The notes: generated by a model from the sequence alone, not told the origin. DNA of 64,000 nucleotides from Sporosarcina sp. D27 (GCF_000586555.1 NZ_AZUC01000013.1:1-64000); one strand, 5' to 3'. Numbered from the stretch's first letter, positions 9,091-19,093 are shown. Made by a program: numbers and translations.

Positions 9091-9742
9091 ATGGAACAAA
9101 TACAAGGTGATAAAAAGAAAGGCCATGAATGACTCCGAGTAATCTCTCAAAACAATCGAATTGAAGTCAAGTAGTGATCAGCCCAACAATCTAATGTAAA
9201 ACGAGATGATTTTGATGGTTAAACTACTCCTTAAGTTAGAAACCTTTATTAATTAAAATGGAAATTGGCCGATTTGACTGATTACGCTAAAGGCGTGTAG
9301 TGAATCGTTCTTACAGGAGAGTTTCTTCTGGGATAACCTACTCCCCCCTCCATTTCCCTAAGTCCATCGGAAATATGGTCAAAAAGCTTGATGTGAAATA
9401 GGACTTACCCTCATATATATCTGGAGAATTCATCGATATACTCAAATTAAGGCACAACACATTGCTTGAATAAGCAATGGAAATTAGGGGAGAACTGGAC
9501 ATAAAACTAACTATGTCAATACTCTCCTAATAAGGTCGGTTGCTATATTCCCAAGAATAGAGTTGTCTAAACTGATACTTTATATCAAGATTCTAGATGA
9601 GAAAAAAGAACTGAATTCAGTAATAGGGAAAACCCTAATAGGAAATAGTCAGAATACATTATAGGATAAATATATAGGGGAATTCTAGAATGTAGCATCA
9701 CTGCACGTCCTGTTGGTCATTAGGAAGGGAGCATGAAATTCA
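9091..9742 (+). promoter_or_regulatory. 652-base gene-free region upstream of narG with several hairpins
   Basis: No coding region is supported. Visible structures: ACGC-TAAA-GGCGT near 9282; CATTGCTT-GAAT-AAGCAATG (9460-9479); a long imperfect stem from about 9483 to 9531 with outer arms TTAGGGGAGA/TCTCCTAA and inner arms GACATA/TATGTC; and TAGGG-AAAA-CCCTA (9623-9636). None has a terminator T run. I could not place a clear Fnr box (TGTGA-N6-TCACA) or a safe NreC site. It is presumably the narG promoter region plus a structured leader. Confidence 0.4.
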
Positions 9743-12700
9743 ATGAAGAAAACGAAATTCAATTTGAATTACTTCAAACCGGTTGAAAAGTATTCAGGCA
9801 ATTGGTCTGCGCTAGAAGAAAAGAACCGTGATTGGGAAAACATGTACCGTCAACGCTGGTCGCATGACAAAGTAGTCCGTACAACACATGGAGTGAACTG
9901 TACAGGATCATGTAGCTGGAAAGTGTTCGTCAAGAACGGAATCATTACTTGGGAAAACCAGCAAATCGACTACCCTTCCTGTGGCCCAGATATGCCGGAG
10001 TTTGAACCGCGCGGATGTCCACGTGGAGCATCATTCTCTTGGTACGAATATAGCCCGCTTCGTATTAAATACCCTTACATCAGAGGGAAGTTGTGGCGCA
10101 TGTGGGGACAGGCACTGACAGAACATAAAGACCCTGTCAAAGCATGGGCTAGTATTGTAGAAGATCCAGAGAGATCGACAGACTATAAACAAGCTCGCGG
10201 AAAAGGGGGGCATGTCCGTATCCATTGGCGTGATGCAACAATGCTCATCTCCGCACAACTCATTTATACGATTCAAAAGTACGGCCCTGACAGAATTGCA
10301 GGCTTTACACCGATTCCTGCGATGTCGATGGTCAGTTATGCATCGGGTGCGCGCTTCATCTCCCTTATTGGTGGGGAAATGCTCAGTTTCTACGATTGGT
10401 ATGCGGATCTTCCACCATCTTCACCACAAATTTGGGGTGAGCAGACAGATGTTCCTGAGTCGAGTGACTGGTTCAACGCAGGTTACATCATCATGTGGGG
10501 GTCGAACGTTCCGTTAACACGTACACCGGATGCTCACTTCATGACGGAAGTACGTTACAAAGGAACAAAGGTCGTATCGGTTGCACCAGACTATGCAGAA
10601 AGCGTTACACATGCGGATGATTGGATTGCAGCGAACCCTGGAACGGATGCAGCTGTTGCTCAAGCGATGACCCATGTCATTCTTGATGAGTTTTATGAAC
10701 AGCGCAAAGAGCCGATGTTCTTGAACTATGCAAAACAATATACAGATATGCCATTTCTCGTCTTTTTGGATGAACACGAAGGGGCGTATAAAGCAGGTCG
10801 ATTCTTACGAGCGAGTGATATCGGTCAACAATCCCAACATGCTGAGTGGAAACCGGTTATTTTGGATGAAAGCGTCAATGAAATCATCGTTCCAAACGGG
10901 ACAATGGGGCAGCGTTGGGAAGATGACGTTAAATGGAACTTACTCCTCGACAAAGAAGACGGTACACGTGTTGAACCTGCATTGTCCATTGCGGATGAGG
11001 ATGCAGAGTGGAAAGAAATTCAATTCCCATTCTTCGATAATTTATCGAACGGGGTCTTCACACGTCCGCTTCCGACGAAGGTACTTACGATGGCAGATGG
11101 CACAACAAGGCGCGTGGCGACTGTTTACGACATCATGCTCAGTCAATATGGTGTGAATCGGATCGGCAGTGAATTGGAAGCGAAAGATTACTTCGACAAA
11201 TCGTCCATCTATACACCTGCTTGGCAAGAAAAAATTACGAGTGTGAAACCGGAGCTTGTCATCCAAATTGCTCGAGAATTTGCACAGAACGCACTTGATA
11301 CAGGCGGACGCTCGATGATCATCATGGGGGCAGGGATTAATCACTGGTTTAACAGTGATACGATTTACCGCGCAATCTTAAATTTAGTGACACTCACTGC
11401 TTCACAAGGCGTGAACGGCGGAGGTTGGGCTCACTATGTCGGACAAGAGAAATGTCGTCCGATTGAAGGGTGGAGCACAATCGCCTTTGCACGAGATTGG
11501 CAAGCACCGCCGAGGTTACAGAACGCAACGTCCTTCTTCTACTTCTCGACAGACCAATGGAAGTATGAAGAAGCAGGCACTCAATCACTTATGTCACCGC
11601 TTGGTGGGAGCGCTAGATATGAACACCCTGCAGACTATAACGTACTTGCCGCACGACTTGGATGGCTTCCTTCCTATCCACAATTCAATCGCAACAGTCT
11701 ACAACTAACGGAAGAAGCGGCAAAAGAAGGTAAAACAACAACGCCTGAAATTGTAGAGTATGTAAAGGAACAACTGACTTCCGGGAATATGAGCTTTGCA
11801 GTGGAAGATCCGGATGCACCTGAAAACTTCCCAAGAAGCCTATTCGTGTGGCGCTCAAATCTGGTATCTAGTTCAGCGAAAGGTCAAGAATACTTCATGA
11901 AGCATTTATTCGGAGCTTCTGATGGGTTATTAGCGAAACCGAACGAACGTATGAAGCCTGAAGAAATCGTCTGGCGGGAAGAAGTCGAAGGGAAACTGGA
12001 CTTGCTCGTTGCACTCGATTTCCGTATGACAACAACGCCACTATATGCCGATATCGTTCTTCCTGCAGCAACTTGGTATGAAAAAGTAGATTTGTCTTCA
12101 ACGGATATGCATCCATTCGTTCACCCATTTAATCCGGCGGTTGACCCACTTTGGGAATCTCGTTCAGACTGGGATATTTATAGATCCATTGCAGAAACGT
12201 TCTCGGAAATGGCGAAAACCCATTTACCTGGCGTGTACAAAGATCTCGTCACTTCTCCACTTGCTCATGACTCAGTCCAGGAGATTGCTCAGCCACACGG
12301 GGACGTGAAAGATTGGAAGAAGGGTGAAGTAGAAGCGATACCTGGGAAGACTATGCCGGGCATGACGATTGTGGAGCGCGACTTTACGAAAGTCTTTGAC
12401 AAATACATCACACTGGGACCACTTCTATCGACAGGGAAAGTCGGAGCACATGGTGTCAGCTTCTCAGTAGCTGAAGAATACGAAATGATGAAAGCTATTA
12501 ATGGAGTCTATGAAGACGACACCATCAAAGATGGATTGCCGAAACTGCATACAGCGAAGCATGCGGCTGAAGCAATGTTAACTCTTTCATCCGCAACAAA
12601 CGGTCGTGTTTCTCAAAAAGCCTTTGTTTCAGCGGAACAAGACACAGGTGTAGAACTGAAAGACATTTCAGCAGACCGTGCAGCAGAACGATTCACTTTT

Positions 12701-13420
12701 GCGAGCATCACAGCACAGCCACGTGAGGTCATTCCGACACCAGTCTTTAGTGGGTCTAACAAACTTGGACGCAGATACTCTCCGTTCACAACGAATATCG
12801 AACGGATGGTACCGTTCCGCACACTAACGGGACGTCAGCATTTCTACGTGGATCACGAACTATTCTTAGACTTTGGGGAAGCGTTACCGGTATATAAACC
12901 GACGTTACCTCCACTAGTTCTAGGACCGCATGATCGTCCGGTTGCGGGAACAGAAGATTCACTAGTCTTGCGTTACTTGACGCCACATGGCAAGTGGAAC
13001 ATCCACTCGACGTACCAAGATAACCAGCACATGTTGACGTTGTTCCGTGGAGGACCGACTGTATGGATTTCCGATGTAGATGCGATTGCACATGATATTG
13101 AAGATAATGCTTGGCTTGAAGTATACAACCGGAATGGTATCGTCACAGCACGTGCTGTGGTCAGTCACCGGATTCCTAAAGGCACAATGTTCATGTATCA
13201 CGCGCAAGACAAACACATTCAAGTTCCTGGTTCAGAGATTACGGAAGAACGCGGAGGCAGTCACAATGCTCCAACTCGTATCCATATGAAGCCGACTCAA
13301 ATGGTAGGCGGTTACGCACAACTCAGTTATGGATTTAACTACTATGGACCGATTGGAAACCAGCGTGACGAATACGTAGCTGTCCGTAAAATGAAGGAGG
13401 TCAACTGGCTTGAAGATTAA
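9743..13420 (+). CDS. narG: Respiratory nitrate reductase alpha subunit (Mo-bis-MGD catalytic subunit)
   Basis: Catalyses nitrate to nitrite reduction on the cytoplasmic face of the membrane using quinol electrons delivered by NarI and NarH. The FS0 [4Fe-4S] ligands His49, Cys53, Cys57 and Cys92 are all present (HGVNCTGSC and RGCPRG). The molybdenum-ligand region SFYDWYADLPPSSPQ and the cofactor-binding WGSNVPLTRTPDAH are conserved. At 1225 residues it is full length. There is no Tat-like N-terminal leader beyond the usual short NarG N-terminus. Start ATG 9743 follows AGGAAGGGA at slightly long spacing. It is the first gene of narGHJI and overlaps narH by 11 bases. Confidence 0.98.
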   Translation: MKKTKFNLNYFKPVEKYSGNWSALEEKNRDWENMYRQRWSHDKVVRTTHGVNCTGSCSWKVFVKNGIITWENQQIDYPSCGPDMPEFEPRGCPRGASFSWYEYSPLRIKYPYIRGKLWRMWGQALTEHKDPVKAWASIVEDPERSTDYKQARGKGGHVRIHWRDATMLISAQLIYTIQKYGPDRIAGFTPIPAMSMVSYASGARFISLIGGEMLSFYDWYADLPPSSPQIWGEQTDVPESSDWFNAGYIIMWGSNVPLTRTPDAHFMTEVRYKGTKVVSVAPDYAESVTHADDWIAANPGTDAAVAQAMTHVILDEFYEQRKEPMFLNYAKQYTDMPFLVFLDEHEGAYKAGRFLRASDIGQQSQHAEWKPVILDESVNEIIVPNGTMGQRWEDDVKWNLLLDKEDGTRVEPALSIADEDAEWKEIQFPFFDNLSNGVFTRPLPTKVLTMADGTTRRVATVYDIMLSQYGVNRIGSELEAKDYFDKSSIYTPAWQEKITSVKPELVIQIAREFAQNALDTGGRSMIIMGAGINHWFNSDTIYRAILNLVTLTASQGVNGGGWAHYVGQEKCRPIEGWSTIAFARDWQAPPRLQNATSFFYFSTDQWKYEEAGTQSLMSPLGGSARYEHPADYNVLAARLGWLPSYPQFNRNSLQLTEEAAKEGKTTTPEIVEYVKEQLTSGNMSFAVEDPDAPENFPRSLFVWRSNLVSSSAKGQEYFMKHLFGASDGLLAKPNERMKPEEIVWREEVEGKLDLLVALDFRMTTTPLYADIVLPAATWYEKVDLSSTDMHPFVHPFNPAVDPLWESRSDWDIYRSIAETFSEMAKTHLPGVYKDLVTSPLAHDSVQEIAQPHGDVKDWKKGEVEAIPGKTMPGMTIVERDFTKVFDKYITLGPLLSTGKVGAHGVSFSVAEEYEMMKAINGVYEDDTIKDGLPKLHTAKHAAEAMLTLSSATNGRVSQKAFVSAEQDTGVELKDISADRAAERFTFASITAQPREVIPTPVFSGSNKLGRRYSPFTTNIERMVPFRTLTGRQHFYVDHELFLDFGEALPVYKPTLPPLVLGPHDRPVAGTEDSLVLRYLTPHGKWNIHSTYQDNQHMLTLFRGGPTVWISDVDAIAHDIEDNAWLEVYNRNGIVTARAVVSHRIPKGTMFMYHAQDKHIQVPGSEITEERGGSHNAPTRIHMKPTQMVGGYAQLSYGFNYYGPIGNQRDEYVAVRKMKEVNWLED

Positions 13421-15017
13421 AGCGCAAATCGCAATGGTGATGAACTTGGACAAATGCATCGGCTGCCATACGTGCAGTGTGACATGCAAAACGACATGGA
13501 CGAACCGCGAAGGTGCTGAATACATGTGGTTCAACAACGTGGAAACGAAACCTGGCATCGGCTACCCGAAACGCTGGGAAGACCAGGAAATCTATAAAGG
13601 TGGATGGAACTTGCGAAACGGGAAGTTGGAGCTCAAGTCGGGCTCCAAACTGTCCAAGATCGCCCTCGGGAAAATTTTCTACAATCCGGATATGCCTGAG
13701 ATGAAAGACTACTACGAGCCGTGGACGTATGACTATGAAAAACTGACGACTGCACCGGAAAGTAAGCATACACCTGTTGCCCGTGCAAAATCGGTTGTAA
13801 CAGGCGACTATATGGATTTAGAGTGGGGTCCGAACTGGGAAGACCAACTAGCAGGAGGTCACATTACCGGACCAACTGACCCGAACATCCAAAAGATTGA
13901 AGAAGAAATCAAGTTCAACTTTGAGCAAGCGTTCATGATGTATTTACCTAGATTATGTGAGCATTGTCTAAACCCAAGTTGTGTCGCATCGTGTCCGTCA
14001 GGCGCGATGTACAAACGGGATGAAGACGGAATTGTCCTCGTTGACCAAGAAGCGTGCCGAGGATGGCGCTATTGTATGACGGGCTGTCCGTACAAGAAAG
14101 TGTACTTTAACTGGAAGACAAATAAAGCCGAGAAATGTACATTCTGTTTCCCGAGAATCGAATCCGGATTGCCGACTGTATGCTCGGAGACATGTACTGG
14201 AAGAATCCGTTATCTAGGCGTCCTGTTGTATGATGCAGACCGTGTACTCGAAGCTGCAGCAACTCCAGATCCGAAAGATTTGTACAAAGCACAATGTGAT
14301 CTGTTCCTTGATCCGAATGATCCCGAAGTAATGGAGCAAGCACGAAAAGATGGAATTTCAGAAGACTGGATCACCGCAGCACAAAATTCACCGGTGTATA
14401 AACTTGCGATTGAATACAAGCTCGCATTTCCGTTACACCCTGAATATCGTACATTGCCAATGGTTTGGTACGTGCCACCACTAAGCCCAATCATGAACTA
14501 CTTTGAAGGGAAAGACTCCATCCAGAATCCGGATATGATCTTCCCAGCAATTGAGGAGATGAGGATTCCGATTCAGTACTTAGCAAATATGCTGACGGCC
14601 GGAGACACGGAAACAGTGAAAGGGTCCTTGCAGCGAATGGCGATGATGCGGTCATTCATGCGTGCGCAATCCTCCGGTAAAGACTTTGATGAATCTAAAC
14701 TTGAACGCGTCGGATTGACGGCATCTTCAACAAAGAAGATGTACCGCCTCCTTGCTATTGCGAAATACGAAGATCGATTCGTGATTCCAACTTCCCACAA
14801 AGAAGGACAGATGAACATCTATCGATCACAAGGTTCAGCTGGATACACAGATATGGGGACATACGGTGAAGCCGCACAATCGGATAACTATAGCTATTCT
14901 GTAATGGGATCAAATGGGAGTTGTGACGGATGTGGACCTGCATCACCAGGTGCTCCTGTAAAGACAGGTAAGGAAATTTACGAAGAGAACTTCTATGGGG
15001 GGATCTGGCGTGATTGA
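13410..15017 (+). CDS. narH: Respiratory nitrate reductase beta subunit (iron-sulfur electron transfer)
   Basis: Carries three [4Fe-4S] and one [3Fe-4S] cluster that pass electrons from NarI haem to NarG. Cys motifs: CIGCHTCSVTC near the N-terminus, CEHCLNPSCVASCP, CRGWRYCMTGCPYKK (the Trp in place of a Cys is the NarH hallmark of the 3Fe cluster), and CTFCFPRIESGLPTVCSETC. The start is a TTG at 13410 preceded by AAGGAGG (13394-13400). No ATG in frame precedes the first Cys motif except internal Met codons that would remove conserved N-terminal residues. The length of 535 is slightly longer than enterobacterial NarH. The C-terminal tail is Gly/Ser-rich with CDGCGPASPG, of unknown role. Confidence 0.97.
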   Translation: MKIKAQIAMVMNLDKCIGCHTCSVTCKTTWTNREGAEYMWFNNVETKPGIGYPKRWEDQEIYKGGWNLRNGKLELKSGSKLSKIALGKIFYNPDMPEMKDYYEPWTYDYEKLTTAPESKHTPVARAKSVVTGDYMDLEWGPNWEDQLAGGHITGPTDPNIQKIEEEIKFNFEQAFMMYLPRLCEHCLNPSCVASCPSGAMYKRDEDGIVLVDQEACRGWRYCMTGCPYKKVYFNWKTNKAEKCTFCFPRIESGLPTVCSETCTGRIRYLGVLLYDADRVLEAAATPDPKDLYKAQCDLFLDPNDPEVMEQARKDGISEDWITAAQNSPVYKLAIEYKLAFPLHPEYRTLPMVWYVPPLSPIMNYFEGKDSIQNPDMIFPAIEEMRIPIQYLANMLTAGDTETVKGSLQRMAMMRSFMRAQSSGKDFDESKLERVGLTASSTKKMYRLLAIAKYEDRFVIPTSHKEGQMNIYRSQGSAGYTDMGTYGEAAQSDNYSYSVMGSNGSCDGCGPASPGAPVKTGKEIYEENFYGGIWRD

Positions 15018-15579
15018 CTTAGACCTTCTCTACGAAAAGAAACAGATCTTCGGATTCTTTGCGAAGCAATTTTCATATCCCGACAAAATGACGTTTCATC
15101 CGAGTGTGTTGGAAGGGTCGCTGAGCCATTCTGATCCTTCCTATAAAGAGGTCAAAGAGTATTGGGATATGATGCAAACGTACAGTCTCGATGAAATCCA
15201 GGAAATGTACACGTACACGCTGGATTTTCAAAAGGATGCTACGTTGTTCATGACCTATGTGAAATATGGCGACTCCAGAGAGCGTGGTCAAACACTGGCA
15301 CGTCTTAAAGTGTTGTATGAGATGTTCGGTCTTGTCATGCCGGATAGTGAACTTTCGGATTCGTTGCCGCTCATGTGTGAATTCATCTACGCCGCTGAAT
15401 GGAAAGGAGATCCACGTGCGCAACAAAGTTTCTCCATGTTGTTAGCTGTTCTAGAAGATGGTTCTTATCATTTGATGAAAGCATTAGAAAAATACGAAAG
15501 CCCGTATCATTCGCTTGTGAAAGGGATGAGAGAAGAATTCAAAGCATGTATCCGCCGGGAGGTTCCAGCCAATGACTAG
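15010..15579 (+). CDS. narJ: Nitrate reductase assembly chaperone NarJ
   Basis: TorD/NarJ-family chaperone that binds apo-NarG and coordinates Mo-cofactor insertion before membrane docking. It is helical and acidic, with the family feature LLYEKKQIFGFFAKQFSYPD near the N-terminus. GTG 15010, with the G-rich SD at 14998-15003, is taken as the start. ATG 14995, giving five extra residues, is the alternative. It overlaps narH by 8 bases and narI by 8 bases, typical translational coupling. NarJ is not part of the final complex. Confidence 0.92.
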   Translation: MIDLDLLYEKKQIFGFFAKQFSYPDKMTFHPSVLEGSLSHSDPSYKEVKEYWDMMQTYSLDEIQEMYTYTLDFQKDATLFMTYVKYGDSRERGQTLARLKVLYEMFGLVMPDSELSDSLPLMCEFIYAAEWKGDPRAQQSFSMLLAVLEDGSYHLMKALEKYESPYHSLVKGMREEFKACIRREVPAND

Positions 15580-16252
15580 TCAATTTCTATGGGTGATTTT
15601 CCCCTACCTCTGTATTGCAGTATTCATAGTCGGACATATCTTTCGCTATAGACACGATCAGTTTGGCTGGACGGCGAAGTCCAGTGAATTCATCGAAAAA
15701 AGGCAATTAATGATTGGGAGTTTACTCTTCCATATCGGGATATTCCCTGTCATTCTGGGTCACGTTGCGGGGCTAGGAATTCCAATGGAGTGGACGCGTG
15801 CAATGGGCGTCAGTGATCATATGTATCACCTCGGAGCAGTATGGGGCGGCGGATTTTTCGGAGTCGTAACGCTCGTAGGTATGATCATTTTGACAAGTAG
15901 GCGGTTTACAAATAGTAATGTCCGCCATTTGTCATCTGCTTCGGATTTGATTGTGAATTCGTTCTTGCTGTTCATCGTATTTATCGGTGTGTACAGTTCA
16001 CTAATTACGAACACTACGACACCGGGATTCGACTACCGTGCGACGATTTCAATCTGGTTCCGATCCTTGCTCATTTTACAACCTCAAGCCGAGTTCATGG
16101 CATCCGTTCCTATTGCATTCAAGTTACACATCCTCACGGGTTTTCTTATTTTTGCAATGTGGCCATTTACGCGACTCGTTCACGTGTGGAGTGTGCCGTT
16201 GAATTATGTAGGTAGAAGTTATATCCTTTACAGGAAGGATAAGAGAAACTGA
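15572..16252 (+). CDS. narI: Respiratory nitrate reductase gamma subunit (membrane cytochrome b)
   Basis: Five-helix membrane anchor that oxidises menaquinol and carries two b haems. His54 and His64 (LLFHIGIFPVILGH) and His186 and His204 (KLHILTG and LVHVW) sit where the four axial haem ligands are expected, almost matching the E. coli numbering 56, 66, 187 and 205. It has 226 residues. It is the last gene of narGHJI. An intercistronic hairpin separates it from nreA, 51 bases downstream. Confidence 0.97.
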   Translation: MTSQFLWVIFPYLCIAVFIVGHIFRYRHDQFGWTAKSSEFIEKRQLMIGSLLFHIGIFPVILGHVAGLGIPMEWTRAMGVSDHMYHLGAVWGGGFFGVVTLVGMIILTSRRFTNSNVRHLSSASDLIVNSFLLFIVFIGVYSSLITNTTTPGFDYRATISIWFRSLLILQPQAEFMASVPIAFKLHILTGFLIFAMWPFTRLVHVWSVPLNYVGRSYILYRKDKRN

Positions 16253-16256
16253 TGAA

Positions 16257-16282
16257 GAGAAAGGCGTAGTGAGCCCTTTCTC
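16257..16282 (+). promoter_or_regulatory. Intercistronic hairpin between narI and nreA
   Basis: GAGAAAGG (16257-16264) pairs perfectly with CCTTTCTC (16275-16282), loop of 10. There is no T run, so it is more likely an mRNA stability or processing element that separates the abundant nar message from the sensor genes than a full terminator. Confidence 0.5.
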
Positions 16283-16303
16283 AAGTTAGAGGGAGAATGT
16301 CTC

Positions 16304-16768
16304 ATGAAAAGCCAACCAGCATTTAATTACCAGCAGCAAGTTGAAGAGATTCGTCTTGCAATGGCGTGTGATTTCGTCGCATTGGCACTTGTGCAACCCG
16401 AGGAGCGACACTTTCAAATTCGTTGGGAGTATGCATCTGGGAATTTGAGTCAACGTTTTCGACGCATTGTTCTCCATTCAGGAAAAGGCGTTGCAGGGAT
16501 TGTATTCAAGACAGGTAAACCGATGTTCGTACCGGATGCACAGAAGTATTATAAAAAAGAAGATTTGTATAACTATCCAATTCTCATAGCAGAAGAGCTT
16601 GAAAGTTTCGCAGCGATTCCTTTGTTTAAATACAACCGAGTGAAAGGAATCTTGCTAGCAGGGTGTCGCAAGAAGAATAGTATGTCCGTTGAGAAATTTG
16701 AATTGTTGCAATCCCTCATTGCACCGACATTCGGACCTTATTACAGCGAGGAGTTGACCGGGAATTGA
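16304..16768 (+). CDS. nreA: Nitrate receptor NreA (GAF domain)
   Basis: In staphylococci NreA binds nitrate through its GAF domain and, when ligand-free, inhibits the NreB kinase, so that nitrate and anaerobiosis together switch on nar. The 154-residue protein is one GAF domain (FDF-type core ACDFVALALVQPEERHFQIRW, then GKGVAGIVFKTGKPMFVPDA and a short-chain core before the C-terminal helix). ATG 16304 has GAGGGAGA upstream. It directly precedes nreB, with the stop overlapping the nreB TTG. The family assignment rests on GAF features and on the nreABC order next to nar. Confidence 0.9.
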   Translation: MKSQPAFNYQQQVEEIRLAMACDFVALALVQPEERHFQIRWEYASGNLSQRFRRIVLHSGKGVAGIVFKTGKPMFVPDAQKYYKKEDLYNYPILIAEELESFAAIPLFKYNRVKGILLAGCRKKNSMSVEKFELLQSLIAPTFGPYYSEELTGN

Positions 16769-17850
16769 ATGGAATTAGTCAAAGTGGCATGAGTAATCTG
16801 TTAGAGCAGTTATATGAAAACTCCACAGAAGCTATATTCTTCTTCAGTCTTGAGGGGAGCGTTCTTTCGATGAACAAAGCAGCTGAAAAAATTCTCGATC
16901 CTCAGGTCGCTCAGCTTATGAAATCCGGAAGTTCAGAAGCAATCTGTATGGCGTGCAAAGGATTCACAAGTGCTGAAGAAGAACAGACATGTATTTCTTG
17001 TTATATGTCAGATCCGAATCGAAACATCCCTTCATTTCAAGTGTTTCTGGAAACAGTTGGTCGAGGAATTGTTCCGTATACAGGAAGTATTCAAATGATC
17101 GATGCGGAACAAGGAATTCGCGTGTTCATGCTTCGGGATTTGACGGAGCAATTCAAAACGTCTGAAACCTTGCATCAAAAAACCCTCGTCAAACGAGTCA
17201 TTAAAGCACAAGAAGACGAGCGCAAGAGAATCTCCCGTGAGCTGCATGACAGTGTGGCACAAGAGATGCTGAGTTCTTTAGTAGATCTCCGCGTGTTGAA
17301 GTACATGAATGTGGAAGATGATGTATTGAAAAAGGTTAGACAAACAGAAGGATCACTTATGCGTCTACTCGATGATATCCGCCATCTATCGGTTCAGCTA
17401 AGACCAGCAACGTTGGACGACTTAGGGTTGGAAGCAGCATTTCGCACACACTTCAAATGGACTGAAAAAAATTATGGACTTCTCGTGCATTTCAAAAGCA
17501 ATACGCACTCTCAACGATTCGAAGGTGAGATTGAAACCGTCGTCTACCGAGTTTGTCAAGAGGCTGTATTCAATGCATTGAAATACGCAGATGTTGAAGA
17601 AGTCGATGTCGAGCTTTTACTGTCTGCAGATGAATTGACACTTACTATTAGCGATTCAGGAGTGGGATTTGACGCGAATGCACCGACGTATAAAGGGACA
17701 GGGCTTGGACTATTTGGGATGAAAGAACGTGCGGAGTTGGTGGACGCTACTTTAACGGTTCAAACAGGCATTGGAAATGGAACGACAATAATACTTACCG
17801 TGCCTCTAAAGAAGGAGGAGACGGACATTGAAAATAATCATCGCGGATGA
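16765..17850 (+). CDS. nreB: Oxygen-sensing histidine kinase NreB (PAS with [4Fe-4S])
   Basis: Cytoplasmic kinase whose PAS domain carries an oxygen-labile [4Fe-4S] cluster. Cys61, Cys64, Cys76 and Cys79 form CxxC-N11-CxxC (CMAC...CISC), exactly the NreB arrangement. The dimerisation/phospho-acceptor motif [17 protein letters not shown] has its His at about 161 (HisKA_3 type, NarL/LuxR-partner family). The C-terminal ATPase has the N box [10 protein letters not shown] and G boxes SDSGVGFD and [15 protein letters not shown] 16765 overlaps the nreA stop (TTGA). An in-frame ATG at 16789 is an alternative start, with no effect on the domains. Confidence 0.95.
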   Translation: MNGISQSGMSNLLEQLYENSTEAIFFFSLEGSVLSMNKAAEKILDPQVAQLMKSGSSEAICMACKGFTSAEEEQTCISCYMSDPNRNIPSFQVFLETVGRGIVPYTGSIQMIDAEQGIRVFMLRDLTEQFKTSETLHQKTLVKRVIKAQEDERKRISRELHDSVAQEMLSSLVDLRVLKYMNVEDDVLKKVRQTEGSLMRLLDDIRHLSVQLRPATLDDLGLEAAFRTHFKWTEKNYGLLVHFKSNTHSQRFEGEIETVVYRVCQEAVFNALKYADVEEVDVELLLSADELTLTISDSGVGFDANAPTYKGTGLGLFGMKERAELVDATLTVQTGIGNGTTIILTVPLKKEETDIENNHRG

Positions 17851-18475
17851 TCACGCAGTCGTAAGAAGTGGCTTCATGCACATATTGAATTTCCAACGGG
17901 ATATGGAAGTCGTAGCAACAGCCGCGGATGGCTTAGAGGCATATGATTTAGTCGCCAAACATAATCCGGATGTCCTTTTGATGGACTTGAGCATGCCCCC
18001 TGGAGAAAGTGGTTTGATCGCCACTGGGAAAATCAACGAAGATTTCCCAGACACAAAAATTGTGATTTTAACGATGTATGACGACGAAGAATATTTGTTT
18101 CATGTGTTGAAAAACGGAGCATCTGGATATGTATTGAAAAACTCGCCGGATGAAGAATTATTTGCAGCGATTCGTACAGTTTTTGACGGCGGTACGTACA
18201 TTCAACCATCTATGGCGACTTCGCTAGTTCGAGAGTTTGTGAAAAAGGATGGAGAGCAAGTGGAAACAGATCCATTTAAAATCCTCTCAAAACGTGAAAT
18301 TGAAGTGTTGCCACTCGTTGCAAAAGGATATGGCAACAAAGAAATCGCTGAAAAGCTATATATATCTGTAAAAACAGTAGAAGCACATAAAGCGAAGTTG
18401 ATGGAGAAGTTGGACTTGAAGAGTAAACCAGAGCTAGTTGAATATGCGCTTAGGAAGAAGTTCTTGAATTTCTAA
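17828..18475 (+). CDS. nreC: Response regulator NreC (receiver + LuxR-type HTH)
   Basis: Partner of NreB; phospho-NreC activates nitrate reductase and transporter promoters in Staphylococcus. The receiver has the acidic pair ADDH, phospho-acceptor Asp53 (LLMDLSMP), Thr in ILTMYDD and Lys in VLKNSP. The C-terminal LuxR HTH spans [21 protein letters not shown] and [17 protein letters not shown]. The start is TTG 17828 behind GGAGGAG, overlapping nreB by 23 bases. The 30-base gap to the hemerythrin gene suggests co-transcription. Confidence 0.95.
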   Translation: MKIIIADDHAVVRSGFMHILNFQRDMEVVATAADGLEAYDLVAKHNPDVLLMDLSMPPGESGLIATGKINEDFPDTKIVILTMYDDEEYLFHVLKNGASGYVLKNSPDEELFAAIRTVFDGGTYIQPSMATSLVREFVKKDGEQVETDPFKILSKREIEVLPLVAKGYGNKEIAEKLYISVKTVEAHKAKLMEKLDLKSKPELVEYALRKKFLNF

Positions 18476-18505
18476 AATTGGTTCAGTGAAAACGGAGGCT
18501 TCGAC

Positions 18506-19030
18506 ATGGAATCTAAGCGATTCAAATTCGATTTGCCTGCGTTGCAGGTATTGGAAAACGAGCATCAGTACTTAACGTATTTAATGGATAATTGGCATCC
18601 GATTGTTCTTGGATTTGAACGGAACATCTACTCACTAGAAGAAGCGCGCGAAGCCATTGGTTCATTGCGAAAAGCCCTTATTGAGTTTATCGAACCGTTC
18701 AAGAATCATACGGAGAAGGAAGAAGACATTTTGTTTCCTGAGCTTGCGCAATATATCGGAGGCGATCAGGGTCCAGTCAAGGCAGTTGAAGAAGAGCATG
18801 AAGAGCTGGATGCCTACATTGGACATTTCCTTCACCATACACGTGGTAGGCTGGATGACTTGTCACTGAAAGATCTTAAAGCCGTTGCAAAAGACGCAGG
18901 AGAAGCTTTTGAAGCGATTACTGTGCATTTCATCAAGGAAGAATCGATTGTGTTTCCGATGGTAGAATCCATGTTACGTATTGAGCAACAAGACGCATTA
19001 TTTGAAAAGCTATATACACCAATTGTGTAG
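18506..19030 (+). CDS. Hemerythrin-like (HHE) domain protein in the nitrate cluster
   Basis: A 174-residue four-helix protein with the ligand pattern expected for a di-iron hemerythrin fold: His20 (ENEH), His68 and Glu72 (NHTEKEED), His98 (EEEHEE), and His141 and Glu145 (VHFIKEES). Related proteins bind O2 or NO or take part in repair of damaged iron centres. It has no signal peptide and is presumably cytoplasmic. ATG 18506 follows GGAGG. Placement between nreC and the nitrate transporter suggests a role under nitrosative or oxygen stress during nitrate respiration. This role is inference from position only. Confidence 0.85.
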   Translation: MESKRFKFDLPALQVLENEHQYLTYLMDNWHPIVLGFERNIYSLEEAREAIGSLRKALIEFIEPFKNHTEKEEDILFPELAQYIGGDQGPVKAVEEEHEELDAYIGHFLHHTRGRLDDLSLKDLKAVAKDAGEAFEAITVHFIKEESIVFPMVESMLRIEQQDALFEKLYTPIV

Positions 19031-19093
19031 GTTAAGCAGTAATGATCTGATCTTAAAGAGCCTTTCATTCCCTATAGAAATGGACTGATATGG

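Noticed and set aside
9091..9742. Known riboswitch (TPP, FMN, c-di-GMP, c-di-AMP, preQ1) upstream of narG
   Set aside because: None of the conserved core sequences of these classes was found; the hairpins remain unexplained.
9091..9742. Fnr box for narG
   Set aside because: No TGTGA-N6-TCACA-like site with acceptable match was found by eye; regulation is more likely by NreC.
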